From positions 1-34,802 of the forward strand of contig CAMTVQ010000007.1 in the NCBI GenBank assembly GCA_947085255.1: 34,802 nucleotides of DNA, given 5' to 3'. Source of the stretch: CAMTVQ01 sp947085255 (GTDB taxonomy: Bacteria; Bacteroidota; Bacteroidia; Sphingobacteriales; Sphingobacteriaceae). The notes under the pieces are model-generated. The model did no database searches, was not told where the DNA came from, and saw only the letters and a list, made by a program, of their open reading frames with translations. The position numbers and the translations under genes are program-made. The stretch's first letter is position 1. Every line of letters starts with the position of its first letter. Of this stretch, positions 17,836-26,398 are shown piece after piece.

Positions 17836-18447
17836 TTATTTGTAGCTACTAACTATTTGTTTGATTTTTTCTATGTGTTGTTGCTTTGTTTCGTTCCTGC
17901 TTTTCTTGGCAGAGGCTGTAAAGTAGGTATGACTTTCTAAAAATTTAATTTGCAATCGATTCCAGTTTTCTTCGTCAGAAACAACTTGTTGCTCGAAAAA
18001 CTCACGGTACAATAATTGCCCAACAATCCAAAAATCGTCTCTACCTAAATAATCCAAATCGGCATCGCATATAATTTCTTCTAAGCGATTTTTAGGCGAC
18101 TGCGGTACTTTACTTGCCATAATCATTCCGCAAATTGTTTCAATTTGGTCATTATCATACCCGAAATCAGGCAGTGTTGCTCTTACCAATTTACAACCCT
18201 GCTCTTCGTGATGCTTGTAATCAGCTATATAGCCCGAATCGTGATATAAAATAGCAGTTCGCAAAAGTATTCTATCTGCATCTGACACATTTTCAGCTTC
18301 AGCCAATCGTTCGGCTGCTTGCAATACATCTAACGTGTGCTCATAACGATGGTAATACAAGTTTTTGGGCAACTCCTTGCTGAGCTTATTTAAAATAAAT
18401 TGCTCCATCTCCTTAAATTGCACCTCTTTTACATGGTTTTGTTGCAT
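17836..18447 (-). CDS. HD-domain metal-dependent phosphohydrolase
   Basis: A 203-residue soluble protein with a compact HD fold: His33/His37 in YYHRYEHTLDVL, the diagnostic His69-Asp70 in ILYHDSGY, histidines 79-80, and the distal Asp128/Asp130 in ICDADLDYLG. HD proteins hydrolyse phosphate esters of nucleotides, including cyclic and alarmone nucleotides; the substrate is not readable here. It lies 14 bases after the adenylate cyclase gene and 12 before the Usp gene on the same strand, so a role in degrading or processing the cyclase product is an inference from context. The initial MQQNHVKEVQ may be replaced by Met14 as start. Confidence 0.85.
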   Translation of the reverse strand: MQQNHVKEVQFKEMEQFILNKLSKELPKNLYYHRYEHTLDVLQAAERLAEAENVSDADRILLRTAILYHDSGYIADYKHHEEQGCKLVRATLPDFGYDNDQIETICGMIMASKVPQSPKNRLEEIICDADLDYLGRDDFWIVGQLLYREFFEQQVVSDEENWNRLQIKFLESHTYFTASAKKSRNETKQQHIEKIKQIVSSYK

Positions 18448-18461
18448 GTGGTAAGTAGTTA

Positions 18462-20807
18462 TTATATACTTATTGTTTCTTCCAGTGCTGGTAACTTGTT
18501 CTGTTGCTCGGTTGAATGCATAGCTTGTTTTACAAAATACATTTCCAACTCTCCCTTACCTTTTACTTTTATTTTTCCTCTGGGCACACACTCAAACTCA
18601 TCTTTTATCAGTTCATAGGTGCTGCCCGAAATATTAATTTCACCGGTTTGCCCATTTTGTTCCATACGGGCAGCAGTATTTACCGTATCCCCCCAAATAT
18701 CGTAAGCGAATTTTTTCATACCCACAATACCCGCTACTACTGGTCCTGTGTGCACGCCCATACGAAATTCGAACCGCGTAGCGCTTTGCTTATCCTGCTC
18801 TCTAATAAATGTTTGCATGGCAAGCGCCACTTTTATCACATCCTTTGCATGAGTGGTATTTGCTATAGGTATGCCCCCTGCACACATATAAGCATCGCCA
18901 ATGGTTTTAATTTTTTCTACACCACACTCGGCAATTATTGAATCGAAGGCTCTAAAATAGGTATCCATTTGGGCAACTAATTCTAAGGCGCCTATTTGCT
19001 CCGAAATTTTGGTAAAGTCCTTTATATCTGCAAAAAGCACGGTGCAGCTATCGTAACTTTTGGCTAAAGAAAAACCTGTTTCCTTTAGTTCCAGTGCCAC
19101 TTGACCAGGCAAAATATTCAACAATAATTCATCCGAACGCTGAAGTGCTCTACCCGTTTTTTGTCGCTGACGATACACCAACAGCATACCAATAAGCACC
19201 AAGGCAATACCTGCGAGCATCGCATAGTTTTTTATACGCTCTGTATCCAGCGCACTCTCAAACGTTGCTTGCTGTAACTGCTGTTGCAGTTTTAGGCTGT
19301 CCTGCTTTTGCTTGAAACGATACTCCATTTCTTTACGAATGGTCTCTTCTATCATCAAACTATCTGCATTCTCTTTTGATATCTTTTGATACTCATATGC
19401 TTTTTGCCAGTTACCTGTTTTTGCCGCAAGCTGACTATAGCTTCCCGCGTAATCTCTTTTTAGTGTTTTATCGCCCTTAACCCGCACAATAGACCATCCT
19501 TGCTTCAAGAATTTTTCTGCTTGCTTATAATCACCACTGGCTATGTAGGCATTAATGATATCTGTTTTTGCTACTCCCAACTCATTTGCACTGCCCAATT
19601 TTTCGGCCATGCGCGCACCTCTCTGTAGCCAGTCAATGGCAATATCTTGTTTACCCTGCTTCGAATAAATTTGACCAATTTTAATACAACTGTAATTTAC
19701 AAGACGCTTATTTTCTGTTTTCTCGCTTATTTTTAATGCATTTTGGTACTGCTCTAATGCTGCAGTATACTTACCCTGCTCTTGGTAAATTTCGCCTGTA
19801 TTGTAATAGCATTGGGCCATATCATCATTGGCGCCTAATCCTTTACCCGCCTTAATACCCCGCTCATAATTATCAATAGCTAACTGATAATTCTCTTGCG
19901 CCTCATAAATGTCACCCATTTTAAGGTAGGTAACCACTTGCTGCGCACCATCTACATTCTCTTCATACGCATCAAGCGCTTGTTTATAATAGTCCAGTGC
20001 CGATATATCATTGCCTAAGGCGGTATATATATCTCCGATATTTGTACAACTCTGTGCAATTACCGCGCTATTATTAATATCTACATTAATGGCTAATGCT
20101 TTTTGCGCATACTCCAATGCTTGCGCATAGTAATGTTGGTTGAAATAAATACTGCTGACATTATTTAGAATAATACTGATATTGGTTTTATTACCAAGTT
20201 TCTCATTAATATCTAACGCCTTGTTCAGATTCTCTAAGGCAGGCGAATAATTACGCTGCTCCCAATAAATAGCACCTAAATAGGTGTATACATTACCAAG
20301 TGCTACTTTATCATCTAACTCTTTAAATGGCTTTATGGCCTTTTCATACTGCTCAATAGCCAAGGCATAATTGCCTCGGTTTTTATAACTGGTACCCAAC
20401 ATTAAGTAGCAACCCGCTTTTTCTTGCTTTAATCCTTCTCTTTCGGCTATTGCTATACATTGATTTAAGGCAGCACGTCCTTTTTCTACATTGCCTTCGG
20501 TAAGCCAACAGTTGCCCAACAAAAACAAACCAGCTGCTTCATAATTAACTAATTTATACTCACGAGATAATTTTATTGCTTTTTCTGCATAGTTACGAGC
20601 CTGACGAGGATCGCTTAATCGTAACTGATAGCCCAATTGATTATAGGCAGTTATTAATGCATTATCATTGGTATAGGTATTTGGTCGCTTTTCTAACTGC
20701 TGAATACTTGACCTTAAAGAATCGATTTTTGGGGCCTGCTGAGCGTTTGCAGAACCAAACAATAGCATACCAATTAGTAAAACGAAATATGCTTTGTTTA
20801 TTTTCAT
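18462..20807 (-). CDS. TPR-sensor class III adenylate cyclase (membrane bound)
   Basis: A 781-residue protein with a signal peptide (1-22, ...GSANAQQ), about ten TPR units (roughly 50-475; many read Y...G.Y..ALE.Y..AL.I), a coiled segment, one membrane helix (about 529-546, LAGIALVLIGMLLVY), then a cytosolic class III cyclase domain (about 585-765). Metal ligands are Asp594 (FADIKDFT) and Asp638 (TIGDAYM). The purine-selecting pair is Lys634 and Asp703 (YDIWGD), as in adenylate cyclases, not the Glu/Cys of guanylate cyclases. Asn710 and Arg714 (VNTAAR) are the transition-state residues. All catalytic positions are intact. The TPR part should face the periplasm. First gene of the cyclase-HD-Usp operon. 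Confidence 0.92.
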   Translation of the reverse strand: MKINKAYFVLLIGMLLFGSANAQQAPKIDSLRSSIQQLEKRPNTYTNDNALITAYNQLGYQLRLSDPRQARNYAEKAIKLSREYKLVNYEAAGLFLLGNCWLTEGNVEKGRAALNQCIAIAEREGLKQEKAGCYLMLGTSYKNRGNYALAIEQYEKAIKPFKELDDKVALGNVYTYLGAIYWEQRNYSPALENLNKALDINEKLGNKTNISIILNNVSSIYFNQHYYAQALEYAQKALAINVDINNSAVIAQSCTNIGDIYTALGNDISALDYYKQALDAYEENVDGAQQVVTYLKMGDIYEAQENYQLAIDNYERGIKAGKGLGANDDMAQCYYNTGEIYQEQGKYTAALEQYQNALKISEKTENKRLVNYSCIKIGQIYSKQGKQDIAIDWLQRGARMAEKLGSANELGVAKTDIINAYIASGDYKQAEKFLKQGWSIVRVKGDKTLKRDYAGSYSQLAAKTGNWQKAYEYQKISKENADSLMIEETIRKEMEYRFKQKQDSLKLQQQLQQATFESALDTERIKNYAMLAGIALVLIGMLLVYRQRQKTGRALQRSDELLLNILPGQVALELKETGFSLAKSYDSCTVLFADIKDFTKISEQIGALELVAQMDTYFRAFDSIIAECGVEKIKTIGDAYMCAGGIPIANTTHAKDVIKVALAMQTFIREQDKQSATRFEFRMGVHTGPVVAGIVGMKKFAYDIWGDTVNTAARMEQNGQTGEINISGSTYELIKDEFECVPRGKIKVKGKGELEMYFVKQAMHSTEQQNKLPALEETISI

Positions 20808-20905
20808 CTAATAGGGATTAGATTAGGGTGATTTGCTATTTGTTTTCTTACGCAGCAAGCTACATAATGTTTGCTTGTTTTACGTTATTAAATTAGATAG
20901 AAAAT

Positions 20906-20938
20906 AAAAAAGGTCAACCTTACGATTGACCTTTTTTT
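20906..20938 (-). terminator. Second copy of the tRNA terminator hairpin
   Basis: AGGTCAA (20911-20917) and TTGACCT (20926-20932) form a stem flanked by A-rich and T-rich runs. It is an almost identical duplicate of the hairpin at 21067-21097 and follows the broken tRNA copy on the minus strand. Confidence 0.75.
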
Positions 20939-20943
20939 CTGGG

Positions 20944-21025
20944 TAGCGGGGGCCATCCCGATAGTCCCGATAGTTATCGGGAGAAGAACTGACGTCCGCC
21001 GCGGCGGATATGAGCCGACGAGCTA
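20944..21025 (-). pseudogene. Degenerate tRNA-fMet remnant
   Basis: On the plus strand, GGTAGCGGGGGCCA, GAACTGACG, ATGAG and CCGACGAGCTA occur in the same order as in the complement of the intact tRNA-fMet at 21104-21176. The acceptor 3' side, part of the T arm, the anticodon region and the D-stem can be traced. The T arm is interrupted by a CCCGATA-type palindrome, the anticodon-stem side is replaced by TCCGCCGCGGCGGA, and the tRNA 5' end is missing. It cannot fold as a tRNA. Confidence 0.75.
20956..21008. repeat. Two palindromic elements inside the tRNA remnant
   Basis: TCCCGATA (20956-20963, repeated at 20965-20972) is answered by TATCGGGA (20975-20982), giving alternative stems. A second element, TCCGCCGCGGCGGA (20995-21008), is a perfect 14-bp palindrome and locally GC-rich, unlike its surroundings. 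Both resemble short palindromic intergenic repeats I recall from Bacteroidota genomes. Confidence 0.75.
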
Positions 21026-21066
21026 TGTGTTTCAGAAAAAAGTAGAATATTAAATTAAGATAACAC

Positions 21067-21097
21067 AAAAAAGGTCAACCTCACGATTGACCTTTTT
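21067..21097 (-). terminator. Terminator of tRNA-fMet
   Basis: AGGTCAA (21072-21078) and TTGACCT (21087-21093) form the stem; on the minus strand it ends in a run of six T. It begins seven bases after the tRNA discriminator base, as expected for a monocistronic tRNA. Confidence 0.8.
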
Positions 21098-21103
21098 CTT
21101 GGG

Positions 21104-21176
<73 letters not shown>

Positions 21177-21193
21177 CTGTTTTAATTGGGATG

Positions 21194-21225
21194 CAAAGAT
21201 ATAATTCGTTTCTTTGTAACGCAAA
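21194..21225 (-). promoter_or_regulatory. Promoter of tRNA-fMet
   Basis: On the minus strand TTTG (21225-21222) is followed after 20 bp by TATCTTTG (21201-21194), a full match to the Bacteroidota consensus. The tRNA 5' end is 18 bases further on. The following CATCCC is shared with the promoter at 189-220. Confidence 0.8.
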
Positions 21226-21248
21226 TTTATTATTAACAAAAAAATAAC

Positions 21249-22127
21249 ATGGCGCATAAGGCTGGCTTTGTGAGTATTATAGGTAAACCCAATGTAGGTA
21301 AATCTACATTAATGAATGCGCTTATAGGCGAACAGATGTCTATTATCACTCCAAAAGCGCAAACAACACGTCATCGTATTAAAGGTATTTTGAATACAGA
21401 TGACTATCAAATTGTGTTTTCGGATACTCCTGGTGTTATAAAGCCACACTATGGTATGCACGAAAGCATGATGACTGCCGTGGAAGGCTCTATTGTGGAT
21501 GCAGACATTGTATTACTGGTAACCGATATTAACGAAAAGCATGACGAAGGCGAAGTGCTCGAAAAATTAAAGAACAATACTGCCCCTCTTGCCATACTTA
21601 TTAACAAAATTGACAAAAGCACGCAAGAGTGGATTGAAAAAAAGGCAGCTTATTGGCGCGAATTACTGAATCCTACACTTATATTGGCTATTTCTGCTAA
21701 AGAAAAATTTAACGTAGAAGCCGTATTAGGATTTATTCTTGAGCATTTACCCGAGCACCCTCCCTATTACGAAAAAGATGAATTGAGTGATCGTAATCTT
21801 CGTTTCTTTGTTTCGGAAATGATTCGTGAGAAAATATTTTTAACCTACCAACAAGAAATACCTTACAGCACCGAAGTAATTATTCGTAGTTTTAAGGAAG
21901 AAGAAAAGGTGTGTAAAATAAGTGCCGAAATTATTGTAGAACGCGAATCGCAAAAAGGAATTATTATAGGCAAGGGCGGAGAAATGTTAAAGCTAATTGG
22001 CAGCAAAGCCCGCATAGATATTGAAGCATTTATAGACCAAAAGGTTTATTTAGAGCTTTTTGTAAAAGTAGTGCCTGACTGGCGTAACAAAAAACTGTAT
22101 CTGAAAAATTTCGGGTACGAAAATTAA
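21249..22127 (+). CDS. era: GTPase Era
   Basis: Era is an essential GTPase that binds the 3' end of 16S rRNA during 30S assembly. The 292 residues contain G1 GKPNVGKST (12-20), the effector TPKAQTTRHRI (34-44), G3 DTPG (59-62), G4 NKID (119-122) and a C-terminal KH domain with GIIIGKGGEMLKLIGSKAR (about 237-255). The end GYEN is typical. It is followed by der after 15 bases, so the two GTPase genes are probably co-transcribed. Confidence 0.97.
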   Translation: MAHKAGFVSIIGKPNVGKSTLMNALIGEQMSIITPKAQTTRHRIKGILNTDDYQIVFSDTPGVIKPHYGMHESMMTAVEGSIVDADIVLLVTDINEKHDEGEVLEKLKNNTAPLAILINKIDKSTQEWIEKKAAYWRELLNPTLILAISAKEKFNVEAVLGFILEHLPEHPPYYEKDELSDRNLRFFVSEMIREKIFLTYQQEIPYSTEVIIRSFKEEEKVCKISAEIIVERESQKGIIIGKGGEMLKLIGSKARIDIEAFIDQKVYLELFVKVVPDWRNKKLYLKNFGYEN

Positions 22128-22142
22128 TTAGTTAATTAAAAC

Positions 22143-23450
22143 ATGAGTAATATAATAGCAATTGTAGGGCGCCCAAATGTAGGTAAATCGACCCTTTTTA
22201 ATCGTCTTACCGAAAGCAGAGAAGCTATTGTGGATGATGTGTCGGGCGTAACCCGTGATAGACATTATGGCGCGGTAGAGTGGACTGGCAAAAGATTTAC
22301 CGTAATAGATACGGGTGGTTATGTAACCAATTCGGAGGACACATTTGAATCATCCATACGCGAACAGGTACTTGTTGCTATTGAAGAAGCAAGTGTTATC
22401 CTTTTTGTGGTAGATATTGTAACAGGAGTAACCGATTTAGATGACGCCATTGCCAACATATTACGCCGCTCTAAAAAGCAGGTATTGGTAGTGGTAAACA
22501 AGGCCGATAGCGGAAAAGACTTAGCCAATAAACACGAGTTTCACTCATTAGGATTAGGTGAATTATATGTTATCTCTTCTATGACGGGTGGTGGTACTGG
22601 CGAATTGCTGGATGAAGCCGTAAAGCATTTTGAGCCAGAACCAGAACCAGTTGAAAGCACCATACCTGTAATTACGTTTGTAGGTAGACCTAACGTAGGT
22701 AAATCTTCTATTATCAACACTTTATTAGGAGAAGATCGTACCATCGTTACGCCAATTGCTGGCACCACTCGCGATGCTATTCAAATACCTTTTACCAAGT
22801 TTGGCTACGAATTCATGCTGGTAGATACTGCCGGATTACGCAAGAAATCCAAAGTAACGGAAGATATTGAGTTTTACTCGGTAATGCGTACCATAAAAGC
22901 CATTGAACAGGCAGATGTGTGCATTTTGATGATTGATGCCACTACAGGAATAGAATTGCAGGACATTAATATTTTCCATTTAGCAGAACGCAACCGAAAA
23001 GGCATTGTAATATTGGTAAACAAATGGGATTTAATTACTGACAAGGATACCAAGACTGCAAAGACGTTTGAAGAACAAATTCGTAAGCGCATTGCACCTT
23101 TTACCGACATACCTATTGTTTTTACCTCGGTAACAGAGAAGCAACGCATACACAAAACGTTAGAAATAGCTACCAAGGTATTCGAAAATAAAACCAAGAA
23201 AATACCTACCTCTAAGCTGAACGATGTGATGCTTCCGATTATAGAAAACACACCTCCACCAGCATTAAAGGGCAAATACGTAAAAATAAAGTACATTACA
23301 CAGGTAAATGGCTCATCTCCAACATTCATTTTCTTTTGCAACCTGCCGCAATACGTAAAAGAACCTTACAAACGTTTCATTGAAAATAAGCTGCGTGAAA
23401 ACTTTGATTTTGAAGGAGTTAGCATCAGTATTAACATGCGTCAGAAATAA
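22143..23450 (+). CDS. der: GTPase Der (EngA), double-GTPase ribosome assembly factor
   Basis: Der acts in 50S subunit assembly. The 435 residues hold two consecutive GTPase domains: GRPNVGKST (9-17), DTGG and NKAD in the first, GRPNVGKSS (about 181-189), DTAGLRKKSKV and NKWD in the second, plus the C-terminal KH-like domain (about 350-435) ending in GVSISINMRQK. An acidic linker (EPEPEPVEST) separates the domains. Length is normal. It follows era closely on the same strand. Confidence 0.97.
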   Translation: MSNIIAIVGRPNVGKSTLFNRLTESREAIVDDVSGVTRDRHYGAVEWTGKRFTVIDTGGYVTNSEDTFESSIREQVLVAIEEASVILFVVDIVTGVTDLDDAIANILRRSKKQVLVVVNKADSGKDLANKHEFHSLGLGELYVISSMTGGGTGELLDEAVKHFEPEPEPVESTIPVITFVGRPNVGKSSIINTLLGEDRTIVTPIAGTTRDAIQIPFTKFGYEFMLVDTAGLRKKSKVTEDIEFYSVMRTIKAIEQADVCILMIDATTGIELQDINIFHLAERNRKGIVILVNKWDLITDKDTKTAKTFEEQIRKRIAPFTDIPIVFTSVTEKQRIHKTLEIATKVFENKTKKIPTSKLNDVMLPIIENTPPPALKGKYVKIKYITQVNGSSPTFIFFCNLPQYVKEPYKRFIENKLRENFDFEGVSISINMRQK

Positions 23451-23472
23451 TATAGAAAAAAGAGCAAAACAG

Positions 23473-23504
23473 TTGCACGCAAAATAAAATTTGTTTTATC
23501 TTTG
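23473..23504 (+). promoter_or_regulatory. Promoter of the small lipoprotein gene
   Basis: TTG (23473-23475) and TATCTTTG (23497-23504) are separated by 21 bp, a full match to the Bacteroidota consensus, with the ATG 32 bases further downstream. Confidence 0.7.
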
Positions 23505-23536
23505 CAGCCAGTTTAAAATCTTATAAACCAATAAAA

Positions 23537-23746
23537 ATGAAAAAAGTATTAGTATTACTATTATCTGCTGGAATCTTCGCATTCGTAGCATGTGGCGAAA
23601 ACGCTGAACAAAAAGCTGCTAAAGAAAAAATGATGCAAGATTCAATTGCTGCAGCTCAGGCTGATTCAATTGCAATGGCTGCTGAAGCTTCTATGGCAAT
23701 GGATTCTACTGCTACGGATTCTACTGCAACTGAAGAAGTTAAGTAA
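23537..23746 (+). CDS. Very small Ala/Ser/Asp-rich lipoprotein of unknown function
   Basis: A 69-residue protein with a convincing lipoprotein signal: MKK, a hydrophobic stretch and VAC at 17-19, so mature Cys19 is lipidated and the mature chain is only 51 residues. That chain is low-complexity (DSIAAAQADSIAMAA and DSTATDSTATEE), rich in Ala, Ser, Asp and Met and without aromatic residues after the signal region. It is likely an extended or helical surface/periplasmic tail. A strong promoter and a symmetrical terminator frame it as a single gene, which argues it is real despite its size. Such short lipoproteins are common in Bacteroidota; no function is assignable. Confidence 0.82.
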   Translation: MKKVLVLLLSAGIFAFVACGENAEQKAAKEKMMQDSIAAAQADSIAMAAEASMAMDSTATDSTATEEVK

Positions 23747-23766
23747 TTCCCAACAGTACCACGTAC

Positions 23767-23801
23767 AAAAAAACCTTGATAGTAGCTATCAAGGTTTTTT
23801 T
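23767..23801. terminator. Bidirectional terminator between the small lipoprotein and ctp genes
   Basis: CCTTGATAG (23774-23782) pairs with CTATCAAGG (23786-23794) around a 3-base loop, flanked by seven A on the left and seven T on the right, so it works in both directions between two convergent genes. Confidence 0.9.
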
Positions 23802-23821
23802 ATGCCTTTACATTTTTGCTT

Positions 23822-25423
23822 TTAGTTGGTTCTCAACACCTGCATTGCTTTACTCAGTGCTGCATCACGTTGGTTAATTACTTTAAAATAACCATAATCG
23901 CCCCATTGTTGCTTGGCAATAAGCGCCTTTATCTGCAGCTTAATTAGCTTTTCGGATATGTCTGCACCTCTTACACCTTTTGCCTTTTGTTTTGCTACTA
24001 CACTTCCTACAAACTGTGCATATGCTTTAGCACTAATGGCAAACGACTGATTAAAATCATCGAAGGTATTATACGCTTTAAGTGTTGTCTTATTTTTATC
24101 GGCATAGTTGTACGCATATTCTGCAACACTTCCAGTAGTGACTGCCACTGCATAAAAATCGGAGAAATCAATCGTATCTAATGGCACAAAAATATCGGGC
24201 TTTACACCGCCGCCGCCATATACTGTACGCCCATTTTTGGTAACGTAACGTGTTGTATCTTGCTTAATACTATCCACGTTGGTTAGTTCTCCTCTCAACA
24301 AACGCTCGCCTAATTCTTCATTATATGCCGTATTCCCGTTGGTATACGATTTTTGAATACATCTGCCCGATGGCGTAAAATAGCGAGAAATAGTGAGGCG
24401 CAAAGCCGAACCATCTTCAAATTGTAGTTGATCTTGCACCAAACCCTTACCAAAGGTGCGTCGCCCAATAATCGTCCCTCTATCTAAATCCTGAATAGCA
24501 CCTGCCACAATTTCACTTGCCGATGCAGAACCTTCATCTACCAATACAATTAATTTCCCATCTTCAAATTCTCCTGTTTCGGTAGCATAGTAATCGGTAC
24601 GAGGTTGGTTACGCCCTTCCGTATACACAATAAGCTCTTTATTTTTAAGAAAATGGTCGCCCAAAGCTGTAGCAGCCGAAAGATATCCGCCACCATTACC
24701 TCTAAGATCTAGCACCAAATCTTTCATACCCTTATCTTTTAATGAAGACAAGGCATTTAGAAACTCTTCCTCAGTGGTAGCTGCAAACTTGCTAACTTTG
24801 ATATAACCCGTTGTAGCATCCGCCATATAGGCCACATCAACACTGTTTAAAGGTATTTGCGCACGCGTAATCGTGTAATTTACAATCTTGGATGAACCAT
24901 GACGAATAATGCCAATAGTTACTTTAGTGCCGCTTGGACCACGCAAATTACTGGTAACATCTACATTCTTTACTTTCTTGCCTACTAAATTCTTCCCTTC
25001 TATTTGTACTATTTTATCTCCCGAACGAATACCTAATGCCTCGGATGGGCCTCCAGAAATAGCATTTACCACAAAAATGGTGTCGTTTAGCAAATGAAAC
25101 TCAATACCAATCCCTTCAAAATTCCCCTCCAAACTTTCGTTCATGCTTTTAAACTCTTTGGCAGATATATAGCCTGAGTGAGGGTCTAAACCCTCTAACA
25201 ATGCATTAATAGCTAAATCTTCCAAGCTATCTGACTTTACCTCATCTACATACTTTTTATCAATAGCACGCAGTACCTCATCTATTTTACTGGAGCTCGA
25301 AAAAGAGAGCGGAAAGGACATCGTATTTTTCTTGTTCTCTCTACTAAATAGGGTGCCTATATACATCCCCACAATCATTACCAACAAGAACAGGAGGGGC
25401 AAACGCAAATTAACTTTCTTCAT
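23822..25423 (-). CDS. S41 family carboxy-terminal processing protease
   Basis: A 533-residue periplasmic, membrane-anchored protease of the CtpA/Prc family that trims exported proteins. An N-terminal signal anchor (about 7-26) is followed by a helical region, a PDZ domain (about 100-185, with FEGIGIEF and SGGPSEALGIRSGDKIVQIE) and the S41 catalytic core. The serine/lysine dyad is Ser301 in GSASASEIVAGA and Lys326 in RRTFGKGLVQ; LDLRGNGGG precedes it. A C-terminal helical extension of about 140 residues is common in Bacteroidota members. It is divergent from the murK-like gene. Confidence 0.94.
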   Translation of the reverse strand: MKKVNLRLPLLFLLVMIVGMYIGTLFSRENKKNTMSFPLSFSSSSKIDEVLRAIDKKYVDEVKSDSLEDLAINALLEGLDPHSGYISAKEFKSMNESLEGNFEGIGIEFHLLNDTIFVVNAISGGPSEALGIRSGDKIVQIEGKNLVGKKVKNVDVTSNLRGPSGTKVTIGIIRHGSSKIVNYTITRAQIPLNSVDVAYMADATTGYIKVSKFAATTEEEFLNALSSLKDKGMKDLVLDLRGNGGGYLSAATALGDHFLKNKELIVYTEGRNQPRTDYYATETGEFEDGKLIVLVDEGSASASEIVAGAIQDLDRGTIIGRRTFGKGLVQDQLQFEDGSALRLTISRYFTPSGRCIQKSYTNGNTAYNEELGERLLRGELTNVDSIKQDTTRYVTKNGRTVYGGGGVKPDIFVPLDTIDFSDFYAVAVTTGSVAEYAYNYADKNKTTLKAYNTFDDFNQSFAISAKAYAQFVGSVVAKQKAKGVRGADISEKLIKLQIKALIAKQQWGDYGYFKVINQRDAALSKAMQVLRTN

Positions 25424-25546
25424 ACTTTATTAAAAAATCAAAACTACTTATTTAGATTGCTTAGTAGTTACATAACTACACAAATACCGTAACTATTGTG
25501 TGAATATTTAGCACTTTTTGATAATTATTTCCCTTATTTTGCTGTA

Positions 25547-26398
25547 ATGAATTGTGTATTAATAGCCGATAGTGGCTCTACTAAAACAACCTGGTGCTTA
25601 CTAAGCAGCGAAGGTACTCAACATGCCCAAACTTCGGGGATTAACCCCTACCTGCAATCACAAGATTATATTACACAAACTATTGAGAAAGAGCTACCCT
25701 CATTTTTCTTAGCAGCAGCACCTCAAACCATATACTTTTACGGGGCGGGCTGTAGCACTAGCACTAAGCAACACACGGTACATACTGCCCTACAAACACT
25801 ATTTACCACAAGTAAAATTGCCGTAAGCCACGATTTACTGGCGGCTGCACGCGCAGCATGTGGCAAAGAGAAAGGCATAGCAGCCATACTAGGCACGGGT
25901 GCTAACTCTTGCTATTTTGATGGCAAAAATATAGTAGAAAACGTGGCCTCGCTCGGCTTTATTTTGGGTGATGAGGGCAGCGGCGCATACATGGGCAAAA
26001 GATTGATGCAACTCTATCTTTACAACGAATTAGACATCCATTTACGCCAAGCATTAGAGAAACAATATGCGATTTCGCCCGAAATGATATTGGATAGTGT
26101 GTATTCAAAAGCTAACCCAAATCGATTTTTGGCATCTTTCTTTGAGTTTATTTACGCCAATAAACTACACCCGCAAATGGCAGCACTTATAATCGCTGCA
26201 CTAACCGATTTTATTACGCAACACATTACCAAGTATAGCGAACATCGCAACGTACCGCTAAATGCTGTAGGTAGCGTCGCTTTTTTACTTAAAGAAGAAC
26301 TAGCACATGTAGCGGCCCTGTACGGTATTCTAGTAGGTACTATTATTAAAAGTCCGATGGAAGGGTTGATTACATACCACCAAGCACAACATGATTAA
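25547..26398 (+). CDS. BadF/BadG-type amino-sugar kinase (GlcNAc/MurNAc kinase, MurK-like)
   Basis: A 283-residue ASKHA-fold kinase: phosphate-1 motif ADSGSTKTTWCLL (7-19), phosphate-2 motif AAILGTGANSCYFDG near 113-127, and LGDEGSGAYMGKRL just after. Proteins of this type phosphorylate N-acetylglucosamine or N-acetylmuramic acid at O6. The eight-base overlap with murQ makes MurNAc/GlcNAc recycling the likely role, as in the MurK-MurQ pair of clostridia (known from literature). An in-frame TTG at 25496 would add 17 residues, but the Met at 25547 places the conserved beta strand directly at the N-terminus and is preferred. Confidence 0.87.
   Translation: MNCVLIADSGSTKTTWCLLSSEGTQHAQTSGINPYLQSQDYITQTIEKELPSFFLAAAPQTIYFYGAGCSTSTKQHTVHTALQTLFTTSKIAVSHDLLAAARAACGKEKGIAAILGTGANSCYFDGKNIVENVASLGFILGDEGSGAYMGKRLMQLYLYNELDIHLRQALEKQYAISPEMILDSVYSKANPNRFLASFFEFIYANKLHPQMAALIIAALTDFITQHITKYSEHRNVPLNAVGSVAFLLKEELAHVAALYGILVGTIIKSPMEGLITYHQAQHD

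Noticed and set aside
20808..20905. Possible promoter or small RNA upstream of the cyclase gene
   Set aside because: No TAnnTTTG box was found on the minus strand in this stretch and no stable hairpin; nothing supportable was seen.
25464..25479. GTAGTT/AACTAC dyad in the divergent gap between ctp and the MurK-like gene as an operator
   Set aside because: Only 6 bp per arm in AT-rich DNA, no promoter box nearby to relate it to; chance is likely.
25496..25546. TTG start adding 17 residues to the MurK-like kinase
   Set aside because: The extension lacks family features; the Met at 25547 gives the expected N-terminus directly before the phosphate-binding motif.
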